A stretch of 64,000 nt of DNA from assembly GCF_002138415.1 (NCBI RefSeq), contig NZ_CP015612.1:186001-250000 (forward strand), written 5' to 3'. The DNA comes from Stenotrophomonas maltophilia (GTDB taxonomy: Bacteria > Pseudomonadota > Gammaproteobacteria > Xanthomonadales > Xanthomonadaceae). Positions 17,603 through 26,188 of the stretch are shown here, one piece after another. Under the pieces are notes generated by a model, which did no database searches, had not been told where the DNA came from, and saw nothing but the letters and a program-made list of their open reading frames with translations. The position numbers and the translations under genes are program-made. Every line of letters starts with the position of its first letter. The first letter of the stretch is position 1.

Positions 17603-17653
17603 GTATCCCTCGGGGTTGGATCTGGCGTCCAACTCCCGGGGGTCACTTCATGG

Positions 17654-17770
17654 ACGGGTTTACGGCGTCCCCCGCAACCGGACCCACCCCACCATCCCAC
17701 GGAATGCCCGCTGTTGCCGTTGACGTTGCCGTTACTTCGGCCTCTGCAGGTGCAGGGCGGCAGCCCTGCA
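17654..17770 (+). repeat. Long inverted-repeat element, copy C, right part
   Basis: Right half of the split copy: right arm 17669-17693, complementary to 16161-16185 at 24 of 25 positions, then ATCCCACGGAATGCC and a TGTTGCCGTTGACGTTGCC tract. The rest of the gap up to the LysR stop at 17784 holds a small CAGGGCGGCAGCCCTG hairpin. Confidence 0.85.
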
Positions 17771-17783
17771 AACCAGAACACCC

Positions 17784-18752
17784 CTACCGCTCCGAATGCC
17801 CGCTCTGGTCGTAATCGCGCGGACTGAACAACTCCGGCTGGATCAGCTCGATGAACGCCCGCGCCTGCGCCGACAACGCCTTGCCGCGTCGCACGATCAC
17901 CCCGTAGCTGCGCTCGGGGAACCAGCGCTTCATCGACCGCGCCGCCAACCGCTCGCGGTCAGCCTCGTTCAGGCACAGCGCCGGCACGATGGAAATGCCC
18001 ATGCCCATCGCCACGTACTGCTTGATCACCTCCCAGCCGCCCACTTCCAGCGCCACGGTGTAGGCGATGCGGTGGCGCTGGAACACCTGGTCTACCAGCC
18101 GGTAGGTGATCTGCCGCTTCGGTGGCAGCACCAGCGGATAGCGCGCGATGTCGGCCAGCTCCAGTTCGCCGCCGCTGGCCAGCGGATGGTCGTGCGGCGC
18201 GATCAGCACCTGCTCGAAGCGGTAGGCCGGGGCGTAGCTGAGGTCGGCCGGCACATCAGTCATCGAACCGATCGCCAGGTCCGCGGCGTCCTCGCGCAGC
18301 AGGTCGGTGCCGTCGGCGCTGATCGCGTTGTGCAGGGTCAGGCGCACATCCGGATGGTGCAGGCGGAAGCGTTCGACGATCTTCGGCAGCAGGTACAGGA
18401 TGGTCGAACTGTTGGCGGCGATATTCAGCTCGCCGGCGTCCAGGCCGCGTACCTTGTCGCGGAACCGCGCCTCCAGCCCGTCCAGGTTCTCCACCAGTGG
18501 CTGCGCCATTTCGTACAGCAGCTGGCCCTCGCGGCTGGGCACCAGGCGGCGCCCGCTGCGCTCGAACAGCGGCACTCCCAGTTCACGCTCCAGCGCCTGC
18601 AGCTGCAGGCTGATGGCCGGCTGGCTGACGAAAAGTGCCTCAGCTGCCCGTGAGACCGAGCCCAGGCGCACCGTCTGGCAGAACGCCCGCAAAGGCTTCA
18701 GCCGGTCGGATTTGTAGGAAAAACGCGGACTTGGCGGGGGGCGTGTGGTCAT
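17784..18752 (-). CDS. LysR-family regulator (CysB-like), next to aceBA
   Basis: 322 residues from the ATG at 18752. N-terminal helix-turn-helix (LRAFCQTVRLGSVSRAAEALFVSQPAISLQLQ, residues about 21-52), then a substrate-binding domain with SSTILYLLPKIVERF and MGMGISIVPALCL. The layout resembles CysB-group regulators rather than BenM. It is divergent from aceB with a 110-base gap, so control of the glyoxylate bypass is the natural inference, not proven. Longer frame extension into aceB territory was rejected. Confidence 0.85.
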   Translation of the reverse strand: MTTRPPPSPRFSYKSDRLKPLRAFCQTVRLGSVSRAAEALFVSQPAISLQLQALERELGVPLFERSGRRLVPSREGQLLYEMAQPLVENLDGLEARFRDKVRGLDAGELNIAANSSTILYLLPKIVERFRLHHPDVRLTLHNAISADGTDLLREDAADLAIGSMTDVPADLSYAPAYRFEQVLIAPHDHPLASGGELELADIARYPLVLPPKRQITYRLVDQVFQRHRIAYTVALEVGGWEVIKQYVAMGMGISIVPALCLNEADRERLAARSMKRWFPERSYGVIVRRGKALSAQARAFIELIQPELFSPRDYDQSGHSER

Positions 18753-18789
18753 CGCGTCACAAGTATTAGCACAATTTATGTAAAACATT

Positions 18790-18805
18790 GCAAAAACTGT
18801 TTTGC
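18790..18805 (+). promoter_or_regulatory. Candidate operator between LysR gene and aceB
   Basis: Palindrome GCAAAA-ACTG-TTTTGC in an AT-rich pocket of the 110-base divergent gap. It may bind the LysR protein, or an ScfR/RamB-type regulator such as the one at 57210-58577; RamB of Corynebacterium recognises GCAAA-containing sites. Either link is inference. Confidence 0.45.
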
Positions 18806-18862
18806 CAAATACTCCGCTCCAGCGGCACCGTGGAGGCGTTCCCCCACCGCTGGAGTCGCCCC

Positions 18863-20500
18863 ATGTCCGCCGTCGCTTCCGCTGTTCCCACCCCCGCCAG
18901 CAAGGCCACCCCCGGCATCGCCCTGGCGACCCGCGTGGCCGGCCAGGACACCCTGCTGCCGGCGCCGCTGCTGGCCCTGCTGGTGTCGCTGCACCGCGCG
19001 GTGGAACCGGGTCGGCAGGCACGGCTGCTGGCGCGCCGCGAGCGCCAGGCGTTCTTCGACCAGGGCGGCCTGCCGGACTTCCGCGAAGACACCGCCACGA
19101 TCCGCAGCGGCGACTGGCGTGTTGCGCCGCTGCCGGCCGCGCTGCAGGACCGCCGCGTCGAGATCACCGGCCCGACCGACCCGAAGATGGTCATCAACGC
19201 GCTGAACTCCGGCGCCAAGGTGTTCATGGCCGACTTCGAGGATTCGACCTCGCCGACCTGGCGCAACCTGCTGGCCGGGCAGCAGTCATTGGCCGCGGCA
19301 GTGCGCGGCGACCTCGAGTACACCGCGCCGGCATCCAACGGGAAGGCCGGCAAGCACTACACCCTGCGCCCGTTCGACGAACAGGCGGTCCTGATCGTGC
19401 GCCCGCGCGGCTGGCACCTGGACGAGAAGCACGTGCGCATCGATGGCCAGTTCATCGCCGGCGGCCTGTTCGACGCGGCGGTGTTCGCCTTCCACAACGC
19501 CCGCACCTTGCAGGCGAAGGACCGCGGCCCGTACTTCTACCTGCCCAAGCTGCAGAGCATGGAAGAGGCGGCGCTGTGGGAGACCGCGCTGTCGCACATC
19601 GAGGGCATGCTCGGCCTGCCGCACGGCCAGATCAAGGTGACCGTGCTGATCGAAACGCTGCCGGCCGTGTTCGAGATGGACGAGATCCTGCACGCGCTGC
19701 GTGACCGCATCGTCGGCCTGAACTGCGGGCGCTGGGATTACATCTTCTCGTACCTGAAGACCTTCCGCCGCCACGCCGACCGCGTGCTGCCCGAACGCGG
19801 CCAGGTGACCATGACCCAGCCGTTCCTGAAGGCGTATTCGGAACTGCTGATCCAGACCTGCCACCGCCGCGGTGCGCATGCGATGGGCGGCATGGCCGCG
19901 CAGATTCCGATCAACAACGATGCCGCCGCCAACGAACAGGCGATGGCACGGGTACGCGCCGACAAGCTGCGCGAGGTCACTGCCGGCCACGACGGTACCT
20001 GGGTGGCGCACCCGGCGCTGATTCCGGTGGCGATGGCGATCTTTGACGAGCACATGCCCGGTGCGAACCAGCACAGCGTGCTGCGCCAGGATGTGCGCGT
20101 GGGCCGCGACGAACTGATCGCGCGGCCGCCGGGCACCATCACCCGTGCCGGCTTTGAGGGCAACGTGGAAGTCTGCGTGCGCTATCTGGCGGCGTGGCTG
20201 GATGGCAACGGCTGCGTGCCGATCCACCACCTGATGGAGGACGCGGCCACCGCCGAGATCAGCCGCAGCCAGCTGTGGCAGTGGCTGCATACGCCGGGCC
20301 AGCAACTGGACGATGGCACTGCGATCGATCTGGCGCTGCTGGATTCCACCCTCTCGCAGCTGCCGGCACGGCTGGGCGATACCGCCGCGCTGCCCGGTGG
20401 TACACGCATCGGCGAGGCCATCACCCTGCTCGGCGAACTGAGCCGCAGCGAAGAACTGACCGATTTCCTGACCCTGCCGGCCTACGCGCGCATCGACTGA
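18863..20500 (+). CDS. aceB: Malate synthase A
   Basis: 545-residue enzyme that condenses glyoxylate with acetyl-CoA to malate in the glyoxylate bypass, needed for growth on acetate, fatty acids or ketogenic amino acids. Seen motifs: [13 protein letters not shown] near residue 115, [13 protein letters not shown], the glyoxylate/metal site [19 protein letters not shown] with [11 protein letters not shown], and [14 protein letters not shown] near the C-terminus. The ATG at 18863 gives [13 protein letters not shown]; an upstream in-frame extension crosses the promoter and was rejected. First gene of aceBA, divergent from a LysR gene. Confidence 0.95.
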   Translation: MSAVASAVPTPASKATPGIALATRVAGQDTLLPAPLLALLVSLHRAVEPGRQARLLARRERQAFFDQGGLPDFREDTATIRSGDWRVAPLPAALQDRRVEITGPTDPKMVINALNSGAKVFMADFEDSTSPTWRNLLAGQQSLAAAVRGDLEYTAPASNGKAGKHYTLRPFDEQAVLIVRPRGWHLDEKHVRIDGQFIAGGLFDAAVFAFHNARTLQAKDRGPYFYLPKLQSMEEAALWETALSHIEGMLGLPHGQIKVTVLIETLPAVFEMDEILHALRDRIVGLNCGRWDYIFSYLKTFRRHADRVLPERGQVTMTQPFLKAYSELLIQTCHRRGAHAMGGMAAQIPINNDAAANEQAMARVRADKLREVTAGHDGTWVAHPALIPVAMAIFDEHMPGANQHSVLRQDVRVGRDELIARPPGTITRAGFEGNVEVCVRYLAAWLDGNGCVPIHHLMEDAATAEISRSQLWQWLHTPGQQLDDGTAIDLALLDSTLSQLPARLGDTAALPGGTRIGEAITLLGELSRSEELTDFLTLPAYARID

Positions 20501-20564
20501 TCGCCGCCCGCATATCCCGCTGTTTCCCTTCCCGCTGCACGCACGAACCGAACTGGAGAAAGAC

Positions 20565-21866
20565 ATGAGCAAGCTGCCCACTGCCGAACAGATCCAGCAC
20601 GACTGGGATACCAACCCGCGTTGGGAAGGCATCCAGCGCAACTACAGCGCCGCCGACGTGGTGCGCCTGCGCGGCACCGTCCACATCGAGCATTCGCTGG
20701 CCCGCCTGGGTGCGGAGAAGCTGTGGGCGTCGCTGCATGAGCGCGAGTTCGTCAACGCGCTGGGTGCACTGACCGGCAACCAGGCGATGCAGCAGGTCAA
20801 GGCCGGCCTGAAGGCGATCTACCTGTCCGGTTGGCAGGTGGCGGCCGACGCCAACCTGGCCGGGCAGATGTATCCGGACCAGTCGCTGTACCCGGCTGAC
20901 TCGGTGCCGGCAGTGGTCAAGCGCATCAACAACACGCTGCTGCGCGCCGACCAGCTGCACCACGCCGAAGGCAAGGATGACATCGACTTCCTGCAGCCGA
21001 TCGTGGCCGATGCCGAAGCCGGTTTCGGCGGCGTGCTCAACGCCTTCGAACTGATGAAGGCGATGATCGAGGCCGGTGCCGCCGGCGTGCATTTCGAAGA
21101 CCAACTGGCCTCGGTGAAGAAGTGCGGCCACATGGGCGGCAAGGTGCTGGTGCCGACCCGCGAGGCGATCGAGAAGCTCAACGCTGCGCGCCTGGCTGCC
21201 GACGTGCTGGGCGTGCCGACCCTGCTGGTGGCGCGTACCGATGCCGAAGCCGCCGATCTGCTGACCAGCGACATCGACGGCAACGACAAGCCGTTCGCCA
21301 CCGGCGAGCGCACCGTCGAGGGCTTCTACAAGACCCGCAACGGCCTGGACCAGGCGATCAGCCGTGGCCTGGCCTACGCGCCCTACGCCGACCTGGTGTG
21401 GTGTGAAACCGGCAAGCCGGACCTGGAGTTCGCACGCAAGTTCGCCGAGGCGATCCATGCCAAGTTCCCGGGCAAGCTGCTGGCCTACAACTGCTCGCCC
21501 AGCTTCAACTGGAAGAAGAACCTGGATGACGCCACGATTGCGAAGTTCCAGCGCGAACTGGGCAGCTACGGCTACAAGTTCCAGTTCATCACCCTGGCCG
21601 GCTTCCACGCGCTGAACTACGGCATGTTCAATCTGGCCCACGGCTACGCACGCCGCCAGATGAGCGCGTTCGTCGAGTTGCAGGAAGCCGAGTTCGAAGC
21701 GGCCGAGCGCGGCTTCACCGCGGTCAAGCACCAGCGCGAGGTCGGCACCGGCTACTTCGATGCGGTGACCCAGGCGATCCAGCAGGGCCAGTCGTCGACC
21801 ACCGCGCTGACCGGCTCGACCGAGGAAGAGCAGTTCCACGGCGGGCGCAGCGAACGCGCTGCGTGA
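20565..21866 (+). CDS. aceA: Isocitrate lyase
   Basis: 433-residue enzyme splitting isocitrate into succinate and glyoxylate. The catalytic-loop signature [11 protein letters not shown] carries the active-site Cys near residue 186; upstream are [21 protein letters not shown] and [12 protein letters not shown] with the metal-binding acidic residues. GGAGAAAGAC directly before the ATG is a strong ribosome binding site. It follows aceB after 64 bases with no terminator, so the pair forms an operon. Confidence 0.97.
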   Translation: MSKLPTAEQIQHDWDTNPRWEGIQRNYSAADVVRLRGTVHIEHSLARLGAEKLWASLHEREFVNALGALTGNQAMQQVKAGLKAIYLSGWQVAADANLAGQMYPDQSLYPADSVPAVVKRINNTLLRADQLHHAEGKDDIDFLQPIVADAEAGFGGVLNAFELMKAMIEAGAAGVHFEDQLASVKKCGHMGGKVLVPTREAIEKLNAARLAADVLGVPTLLVARTDAEAADLLTSDIDGNDKPFATGERTVEGFYKTRNGLDQAISRGLAYAPYADLVWCETGKPDLEFARKFAEAIHAKFPGKLLAYNCSPSFNWKKNLDDATIAKFQRELGSYGYKFQFITLAGFHALNYGMFNLAHGYARRQMSAFVELQEAEFEAAERGFTAVKHQREVGTGYFDAVTQAIQQGQSSTTALTGSTEEEQFHGGRSERAA

Positions 21867-21870
21867 TGCG

Positions 21871-21946
21871 GTAGTGCCGGCCGCTGGCCGGCAACCCGTC
21901 GATGTTCCCGGAGTCCACGTGGTAGCCGGCCAGCGGCCGGCACTAC
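21871..21946 (+). repeat. Inverted pair of SMAG/REP palindromes
   Basis: GTAGTGCCGGCCGCTGGCCGG and, 30 bases on, the inverted copy ending CCGGCACTAC, immediately after aceA. Confidence 0.85.
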
Positions 21947-21985
21947 CGGACCACAGAGCGATCAGGGTGGCCAGGGAAGGGCCAG

Positions 21986-22021
21986 ACAACGCCGGCCGGT
22001 CGGGGGACCTGCCGGCGTTGT
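21986..22021 (+). terminator. Probable aceBA terminator hairpin
   Basis: Stem ACAACGCCGGC / GCCGGCGTTGT (11 base pairs) with a 14-base loop; the trailing T-run is short. It ends the aceBA region. The remaining 260 bases up to the GGDEF gene hold no gene that I can see, only AT-richer promoter space near 22190-22245. Confidence 0.6.
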
Positions 22022-22283
22022 TGTATCGATGCAAGTGCGCAGCGCGGGGCCAGCGTCAATCAGGCGCACCCCGCGTGCCGCCAACTTGGCTGAAACCCTG
22101 TGAAGCCCGGCATCGGATTGATCCAGCAGGGGTTTTGCCCGGACACCCGTGACCAGAACGGGCCACCACCGATCTTCACATCAATCAAGATCGGCAAACG
22201 GGTCAAAATGAGATAGGGCGCACACTTTAAAGCGGTGCTATGCTCCGCGGCTCACCAGGGGACGCTGGCGGCGGGTGCAGGGA

Positions 22284-23324
22284 ATGACCGGCAGGGGTGC
22301 GGCCGAGAACAGTGATGTGACGTCAGGTATCGCCCGGGTGGCGATGGCCGAGATCGTGCACGCGCTGCTGTCCGCTGCCGAGGTCGCATTGTTCGCCAGA
22401 TACGCCCGTCCATGCAAGCTTCATGCCGGACAGTGGTTGTTCCAGCGTGGCCATCGCGGCGAACGGATGTACGTGATCCTCGAAGGCCAGATCGAACTGG
22501 ACTTCGGCGAGGACCTGGTGATCAAGACCCTCGGTCAGCATGAGTTCTTCGGTGAGCTTGGCCTGCTGGTCGGCGATCACCTGCGCAGCGCCAGTGCCCG
22601 CGCGCTGGCCGACTGCGAAGTGCTCGAGCTGGGCCCGGCCGACTTCCATCGCCTGGTCGAATCCGATCCTGGCCTGGTCGCCTATTTCCTGCGCCGCACG
22701 ATCATGCGCGTGCTGACCAACGAGCAGGCGCTGATCAGCCAGCTGCGCCGGCGCAACCATGATCTGGAAACCGCGCTGGACAACCTGTACATCACCACCC
22801 ATCAGCTGACCCATACACGCGAGCTGGTGCGCACCGATGAGCTGACCGGGCTGCACAACCGTCGTGGCCTCACCCTGTACCTGCAGGAATGCCGCGCCGA
22901 TGGCGAAGGGTTGCCGCAGGCACTGCTGCTGATCGACTGCGACCGCTTCAAGCAGATCAATGATCGCCACGGCCACCAGGCCGGCGACCGTGTGCTGCAG
23001 AGCATGGGCAACATCCTGCGCTCGATGGCCGGCGAACAGGACCTGGCCTGCCGCCTCGGCGGCGATGAGTTCTGCCTGATCCTGCGCCGTGGCAACCATG
23101 AGATCGTGCAGCACGCGGCCGAGTTCATCCTCAGCGCGGTGCATGGCCTGCTCGAACGCAGTCATGGCACGCCGCACGTCAGCCTGGTCAGCATCGGTGC
23201 CAGCCTGCTGGCGCCGGAGGCGGGCTGGAGCGAGTGGTACGCCAACGCGGACCGCGCGCTGTACCAGGCCAAGCGCGATGGTGGCAACTGCCTGCGCTGG
23301 GCGGATGCAGCGGACATACCTTGA
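22284..23324 (+). CDS. GGDEF protein with N-terminal cyclic-nucleotide-binding domain
   Basis: 346 residues in three parts: a cNMP-binding (Crp-like) domain at about 15-140, with FGELGLLVGDHLRSASA as the phosphate-binding cassette; a helical linker with RRRNHDLETALDNLYITTHQL; and a GGDEF domain from about 175. The signature GGDEF is intact at residues 259-263, so diguanylate cyclase activity is expected. The inhibitory I-site RxxD is replaced by GEQD, so product feedback is probably lost. The start is uncertain: ATG 22284 is preferred, GTG 22275 or ATG 22344 are possible. It ends 16 bases before a class III cyclase gene, suggesting that gene's product may be its ligand. Confidence 0.88.
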   Translation: MTGRGAAENSDVTSGIARVAMAEIVHALLSAAEVALFARYARPCKLHAGQWLFQRGHRGERMYVILEGQIELDFGEDLVIKTLGQHEFFGELGLLVGDHLRSASARALADCEVLELGPADFHRLVESDPGLVAYFLRRTIMRVLTNEQALISQLRRRNHDLETALDNLYITTHQLTHTRELVRTDELTGLHNRRGLTLYLQECRADGEGLPQALLLIDCDRFKQINDRHGHQAGDRVLQSMGNILRSMAGEQDLACRLGGDEFCLILRRGNHEIVQHAAEFILSAVHGLLERSHGTPHVSLVSIGASLLAPEAGWSEWYANADRALYQAKRDGGNCLRWADAADIP

Positions 23325-23340
23325 TCGGGAGAGACCGGCG

Positions 23341-25809
23341 ATGAATGGCGACAACGGAACGTCGACGCCGCACAACCAGCAACTGCGTGCGCTGTTGTTC
23401 ACGGATCTGTGCGACTCCCTGCTGCTGGTTGAACGTATTGGCGATGTCGCCGCCGCCGAACTGTTCCAGGAACACGACCGGCTGGTGCTGGCGCTGCAGC
23501 AGCGCTGGAACGGCCAGTTGATCGACCGTTCCGATGGATTGTTCATGCTGTTCGAGCGCCCGATTGATGCGCTCGGGTTCGCCCTGGATTACCAGCGTGG
23601 GCTGCAGCCGCTGGGGCAGTCGCGTGATCTCCGGCTGCAGGCGCGGGCCGGGTTGCACGTGGGTGAGGTGATTCTGTGGAACAACAGCGCTGAGTCCGTT
23701 GCGCTGGGGTCCAAGGCCGTAGAGGTGGAAGGTCTGGCCAAGCCGATGGCGGCGCGCCTCATGCAGCTGGCACGACCGGGCCAACTGCTGTTGTCGGCAG
23801 CGGCCGAATCGCTGGTCCGGCGTGCAGCCTCCCAGCTTGGCGAACCGGCCGACCGGTTGTACTGGAAGTCATTCGGCCGCTGGCGCTTCCGTGGTGTGGC
23901 GCAGCCGATGGAGGTGATCGGCGTCTCGGCGGTCGGCAAGGCAGCGCTGCGACGGCCGCGTGCGAGTGACAAGGCCAGGCCGGATGTCCCGTTCTGGCGT
24001 CGCCCGATGGCGATGGCGGCGCAGGTAACGCTGGTGGCGGCCTGCGCGATGGGCTTGTGGTTGCTGACTCGTCCACAACCGGCCATCGCCTTTGCCGAAC
24101 GCGACTGGGTGGTGATCGCGGAGCCGCGCAACCTGACTGGCGATCCTCTGTTGAGCGAGTCGATCAACCAAGCGTTCCGCATCAGCCTGGAGCAGTCGCG
24201 GTATGTGAACGTGCTGAGTGACCTGAAGGTGCGCGACACCATGCAGCGCATGCTGATCAGTCCTGGGGCCGGGCTGGACCGGGGAGTTGCCAGCGAGGTG
24301 GCCCAGCGTGATGGTGCACGCGCGGTGCTGGCGCCTTCGGTCCTGGAGGTGCATGGCCGCCTGCGGGTGGCGGTCGATGTGATCGATCCGTCGACCGCGG
24401 CCACCGTCTACACGGTGCATGTCGATGGCAAAGGCCTGGACTCACTTCTGGCATCCACCGATGAAGTGGTGGGGCGTCTGCGCGAGCGTCTTGGCGAAGG
24501 CGGTATGGAGATTGATCGACATTCGGTGAATCTGCCGCAGGTGGCGACGTCCAGCCTGGACGCGCTGCGTGCTTACGCCGCAGGCATCAGGGCGCTGGAC
24601 CGGCGCCAGACCGATGAGGCGCTGGGCTTTCTCGCGCAGGCGGTGAAGGTCGACCCGGAATTTGCGATGGCCCATGTGGCAATCATGCGCATCCACTGGA
24701 TGCGCGGTGAAAGCCGCATGGCACTGGATGCCCATGCACGTGCGCAGGCATTGCGGGCGCGACTGACGCCGCGCGATGCACTGTACCTGGACGGATGGGC
24801 AGGGCAGGCCAGCGATCTGCCGGAGGCTGACATCGCCCGACGCTGGAAGCTGTTGACCGACCTGTATCCCGACTACCACGGTGGGTATGTCAATCGGGCG
24901 CTGGCGTTGTCCGGAATGGGGCGCTACGCCGAAGCGGTGACCGTGGTGCAGCCGGCGCGGGTTCCGCAGGCGTGGGCCCGCAGCCACACGCTGGATTTCT
25001 CAGGACGGTTGAAGCTGGCTGCGGGCAACACCAACGGTGCGGTTGCGGATTTCCGCATGGCCGGTGATGTCGGAGGCTGGAGAACCAGCGCCAACCTGGC
25101 TACGGCGATGGCCGTACTCGGAGACTGGAGCGCTGCACGTGCCCAGTTGGCGGGCGTGCCAGCCGATGATTTCGGCGCCCGCATGCAGCAGGCAGCGGTG
25201 CTGGTCGATCTCGGTGAGCTGGACAAGGCCGAAGAGGTTGCCCGATCACTGCAGGCGCAGTGCAATGAGCCGGCCCTTTGCCGGCTGGCGTCGGCCTGGC
25301 GCGCCAGCATTGCCGGCATGGCAGGAGAGCGGTCGGATCCCGCAGCGAGCCGCAAGCGGATTGGAGAGGCGTTGGCCGACCTGCGCCAGCAGCCCAGCGG
25401 CAATCTGCACACCCGGCAATTCATGGTTCTGGGCCTGATTCGCCTGGCTCAGCGCGAAGGCGTGGACGTGACGCCCCAGCTGCGCTTGGCGCGTCGCGCG
25501 ATCGACCTCAGGAGCGACCCACGCTCGCGCCAGTTGCTGGACATCATCGAAGCCACCCGCGAGTTGCATGCCGGGCAGGCGGTCGCGGCCGTCGAGCGCC
25601 TGCTGCCGTGGGCCGACGGCACGGAGTTGTACCAGTTGCACGTGGCGCTGCGCGATGCAAGGCATGCCTCGGGAGATTCCGCGGCGGCCGCTGCAGAAAC
25701 ACGCTGGCTGGCCGCGCATCGCGGTCGAGCCTATGCCGAGGATTCCGGCAATTACATCCTGCAGGCGCTCAATGTCCGTGACAGCCGCGCACGGCAGGGC
25801 GCGGACTGA
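23341..25809 (+). CDS. Class III cyclase-TPR membrane protein of a peptide-modification locus
   Basis: 822 residues. Residues ~15-180 form a class III nucleotide cyclase domain: FTDLCDS with metal-binding Asp22, the second Asp65 in RSDGLF, and LQARAGLHVGEV. A membrane helix lies near 222-240. A ~130-residue extracytoplasmic region follows (AERDWVVIAEPRNLTGDPLL), then a long TPR-like helical part to the C-terminus. Proteins of this plan accompany a short NH-type leader peptide and a SagB-like dehydrogenase in xanthomonads, and are known as the putative peptide modification system cyclase. GAGAGACCGGCG precedes the ATG at 23341. Likely co-transcribed with the GGDEF gene. Which nucleotide it makes, and what it has to do with the peptide, is unknown. 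Confidence 0.8.
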   Translation: MNGDNGTSTPHNQQLRALLFTDLCDSLLLVERIGDVAAAELFQEHDRLVLALQQRWNGQLIDRSDGLFMLFERPIDALGFALDYQRGLQPLGQSRDLRLQARAGLHVGEVILWNNSAESVALGSKAVEVEGLAKPMAARLMQLARPGQLLLSAAAESLVRRAASQLGEPADRLYWKSFGRWRFRGVAQPMEVIGVSAVGKAALRRPRASDKARPDVPFWRRPMAMAAQVTLVAACAMGLWLLTRPQPAIAFAERDWVVIAEPRNLTGDPLLSESINQAFRISLEQSRYVNVLSDLKVRDTMQRMLISPGAGLDRGVASEVAQRDGARAVLAPSVLEVHGRLRVAVDVIDPSTAATVYTVHVDGKGLDSLLASTDEVVGRLRERLGEGGMEIDRHSVNLPQVATSSLDALRAYAAGIRALDRRQTDEALGFLAQAVKVDPEFAMAHVAIMRIHWMRGESRMALDAHARAQALRARLTPRDALYLDGWAGQASDLPEADIARRWKLLTDLYPDYHGGYVNRALALSGMGRYAEAVTVVQPARVPQAWARSHTLDFSGRLKLAAGNTNGAVADFRMAGDVGGWRTSANLATAMAVLGDWSAARAQLAGVPADDFGARMQQAAVLVDLGELDKAEEVARSLQAQCNEPALCRLASAWRASIAGMAGERSDPAASRKRIGEALADLRQQPSGNLHTRQFMVLGLIRLAQREGVDVTPQLRLARRAIDLRSDPRSRQLLDIIEATRELHAGQAVAAVERLLPWADGTELYQLHVALRDARHASGDSAAAAAETRWLAAHRGRAYAEDSGNYILQALNVRDSRARQGAD

Positions 25810-25819
25810 CAGCGCAGCA

Positions 25820-26104
25820 TCAGCTGTCGGCGCCGGCTTCGAAGAAGTGCGGCAGGACGAAGGCGCCACAGGACTGCAGGTGCTGTTTCAGGGCCTCGGC
25901 AGTAGCGGCAAAGGCTTCCTTGCTGGCCAGCGTGTCCACTGGAGCGCACATCGAGCCATCGGCATTGGGAGCAATGCCCAGACCCTGCAGCGCAAGGCTG
26001 GGAGAAGCGGCGAAGGCACTGCGGAAGCCGTCATCGCTCTGCAGCAGCGACAGTACCTGGGCGGCTTGTGCAGCCGTAAGCAGGGTCTTGTCGGAAGTAC
26101 TCAT
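25820..26104 (-). CDS. Putative modified-peptide precursor (nitrile-hydratase-like leader)
   Basis: 94 residues, running against both neighbours. Residues 8-44 look like a leader of the NHLP type: alternating helix with LSLLQSDDGFRSAFAASPSLALQGLGI. A possible core follows with two cysteines, Cys53 in GSMCAPVD and Cys79 in LQSCGAFVLPHFF, and an acidic end EAGADS. No double-Gly cleavage site is obvious. By pattern and neighbours I take it for the target peptide of the linked dehydrogenase. It could also be a small structural protein of the locus. Only 10 bases separate its stop from that of the cyclase gene. Confidence 0.75.
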   Translation of the reverse strand: MSTSDKTLLTAAQAAQVLSLLQSDDGFRSAFAASPSLALQGLGIAPNADGSMCAPVDTLASKEAFAATAEALKQHLQSCGAFVLPHFFEAGADS

Positions 26105-26120
26105 GGTGATCGCGCTGGCC

Positions 26121-26158
26121 GTTGCAGGTAGGGTTCTCTTGTTTCGGCCTGTTGCAGG
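26121..26158. promoter_or_regulatory. Direct repeat GTTGCAGG in the divergent promoter
   Basis: GTTGCAGG occurs at 26121-26128 and 26151-26158, exactly 30 bases apart (about three helical turns), in the 84-base gap between the peptide gene and the dehydrogenase gene. It may be a pair of activator or repressor half-sites. No partner is known. Confidence 0.35.
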
Positions 26159-26188
26159 GAAAGTTTAGCTTCAGCGCGCCCTGGGGCG

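Larger units (their letters stand above)
16223..17650 (-). mobile_element. IS3-family insertion sequence, IS150-like group
   Basis: 1428-base element carrying orfA and orfB. Terminal inverted repeats: 16223-16247 (TGAAGTGACCCCCGAGAC...) and 17626-17650, matching at 23 of 25 positions. It is flanked by a 3-base target duplication TGG (16220-16222 and 17651-17653), as expected for the family. Removing the IS and one TGG restores a sequence closely matching the middle of copy A of the long inverted-repeat element, so insertion is recent relative to divergence of those copies. All parts look intact, so it may still be active. Confidence 0.93.

Noticed and set aside
20421..22034. A 537-codon minus-strand frame opposite aceA
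   Set aside because: Isocitrate lyase is clear on the plus strand; the antisense product is low-complexity.
24442..25424. Minus-strand frames inside the cyclase-TPR gene
   Set aside because: Shadow frames of the 822-residue gene, without motifs.
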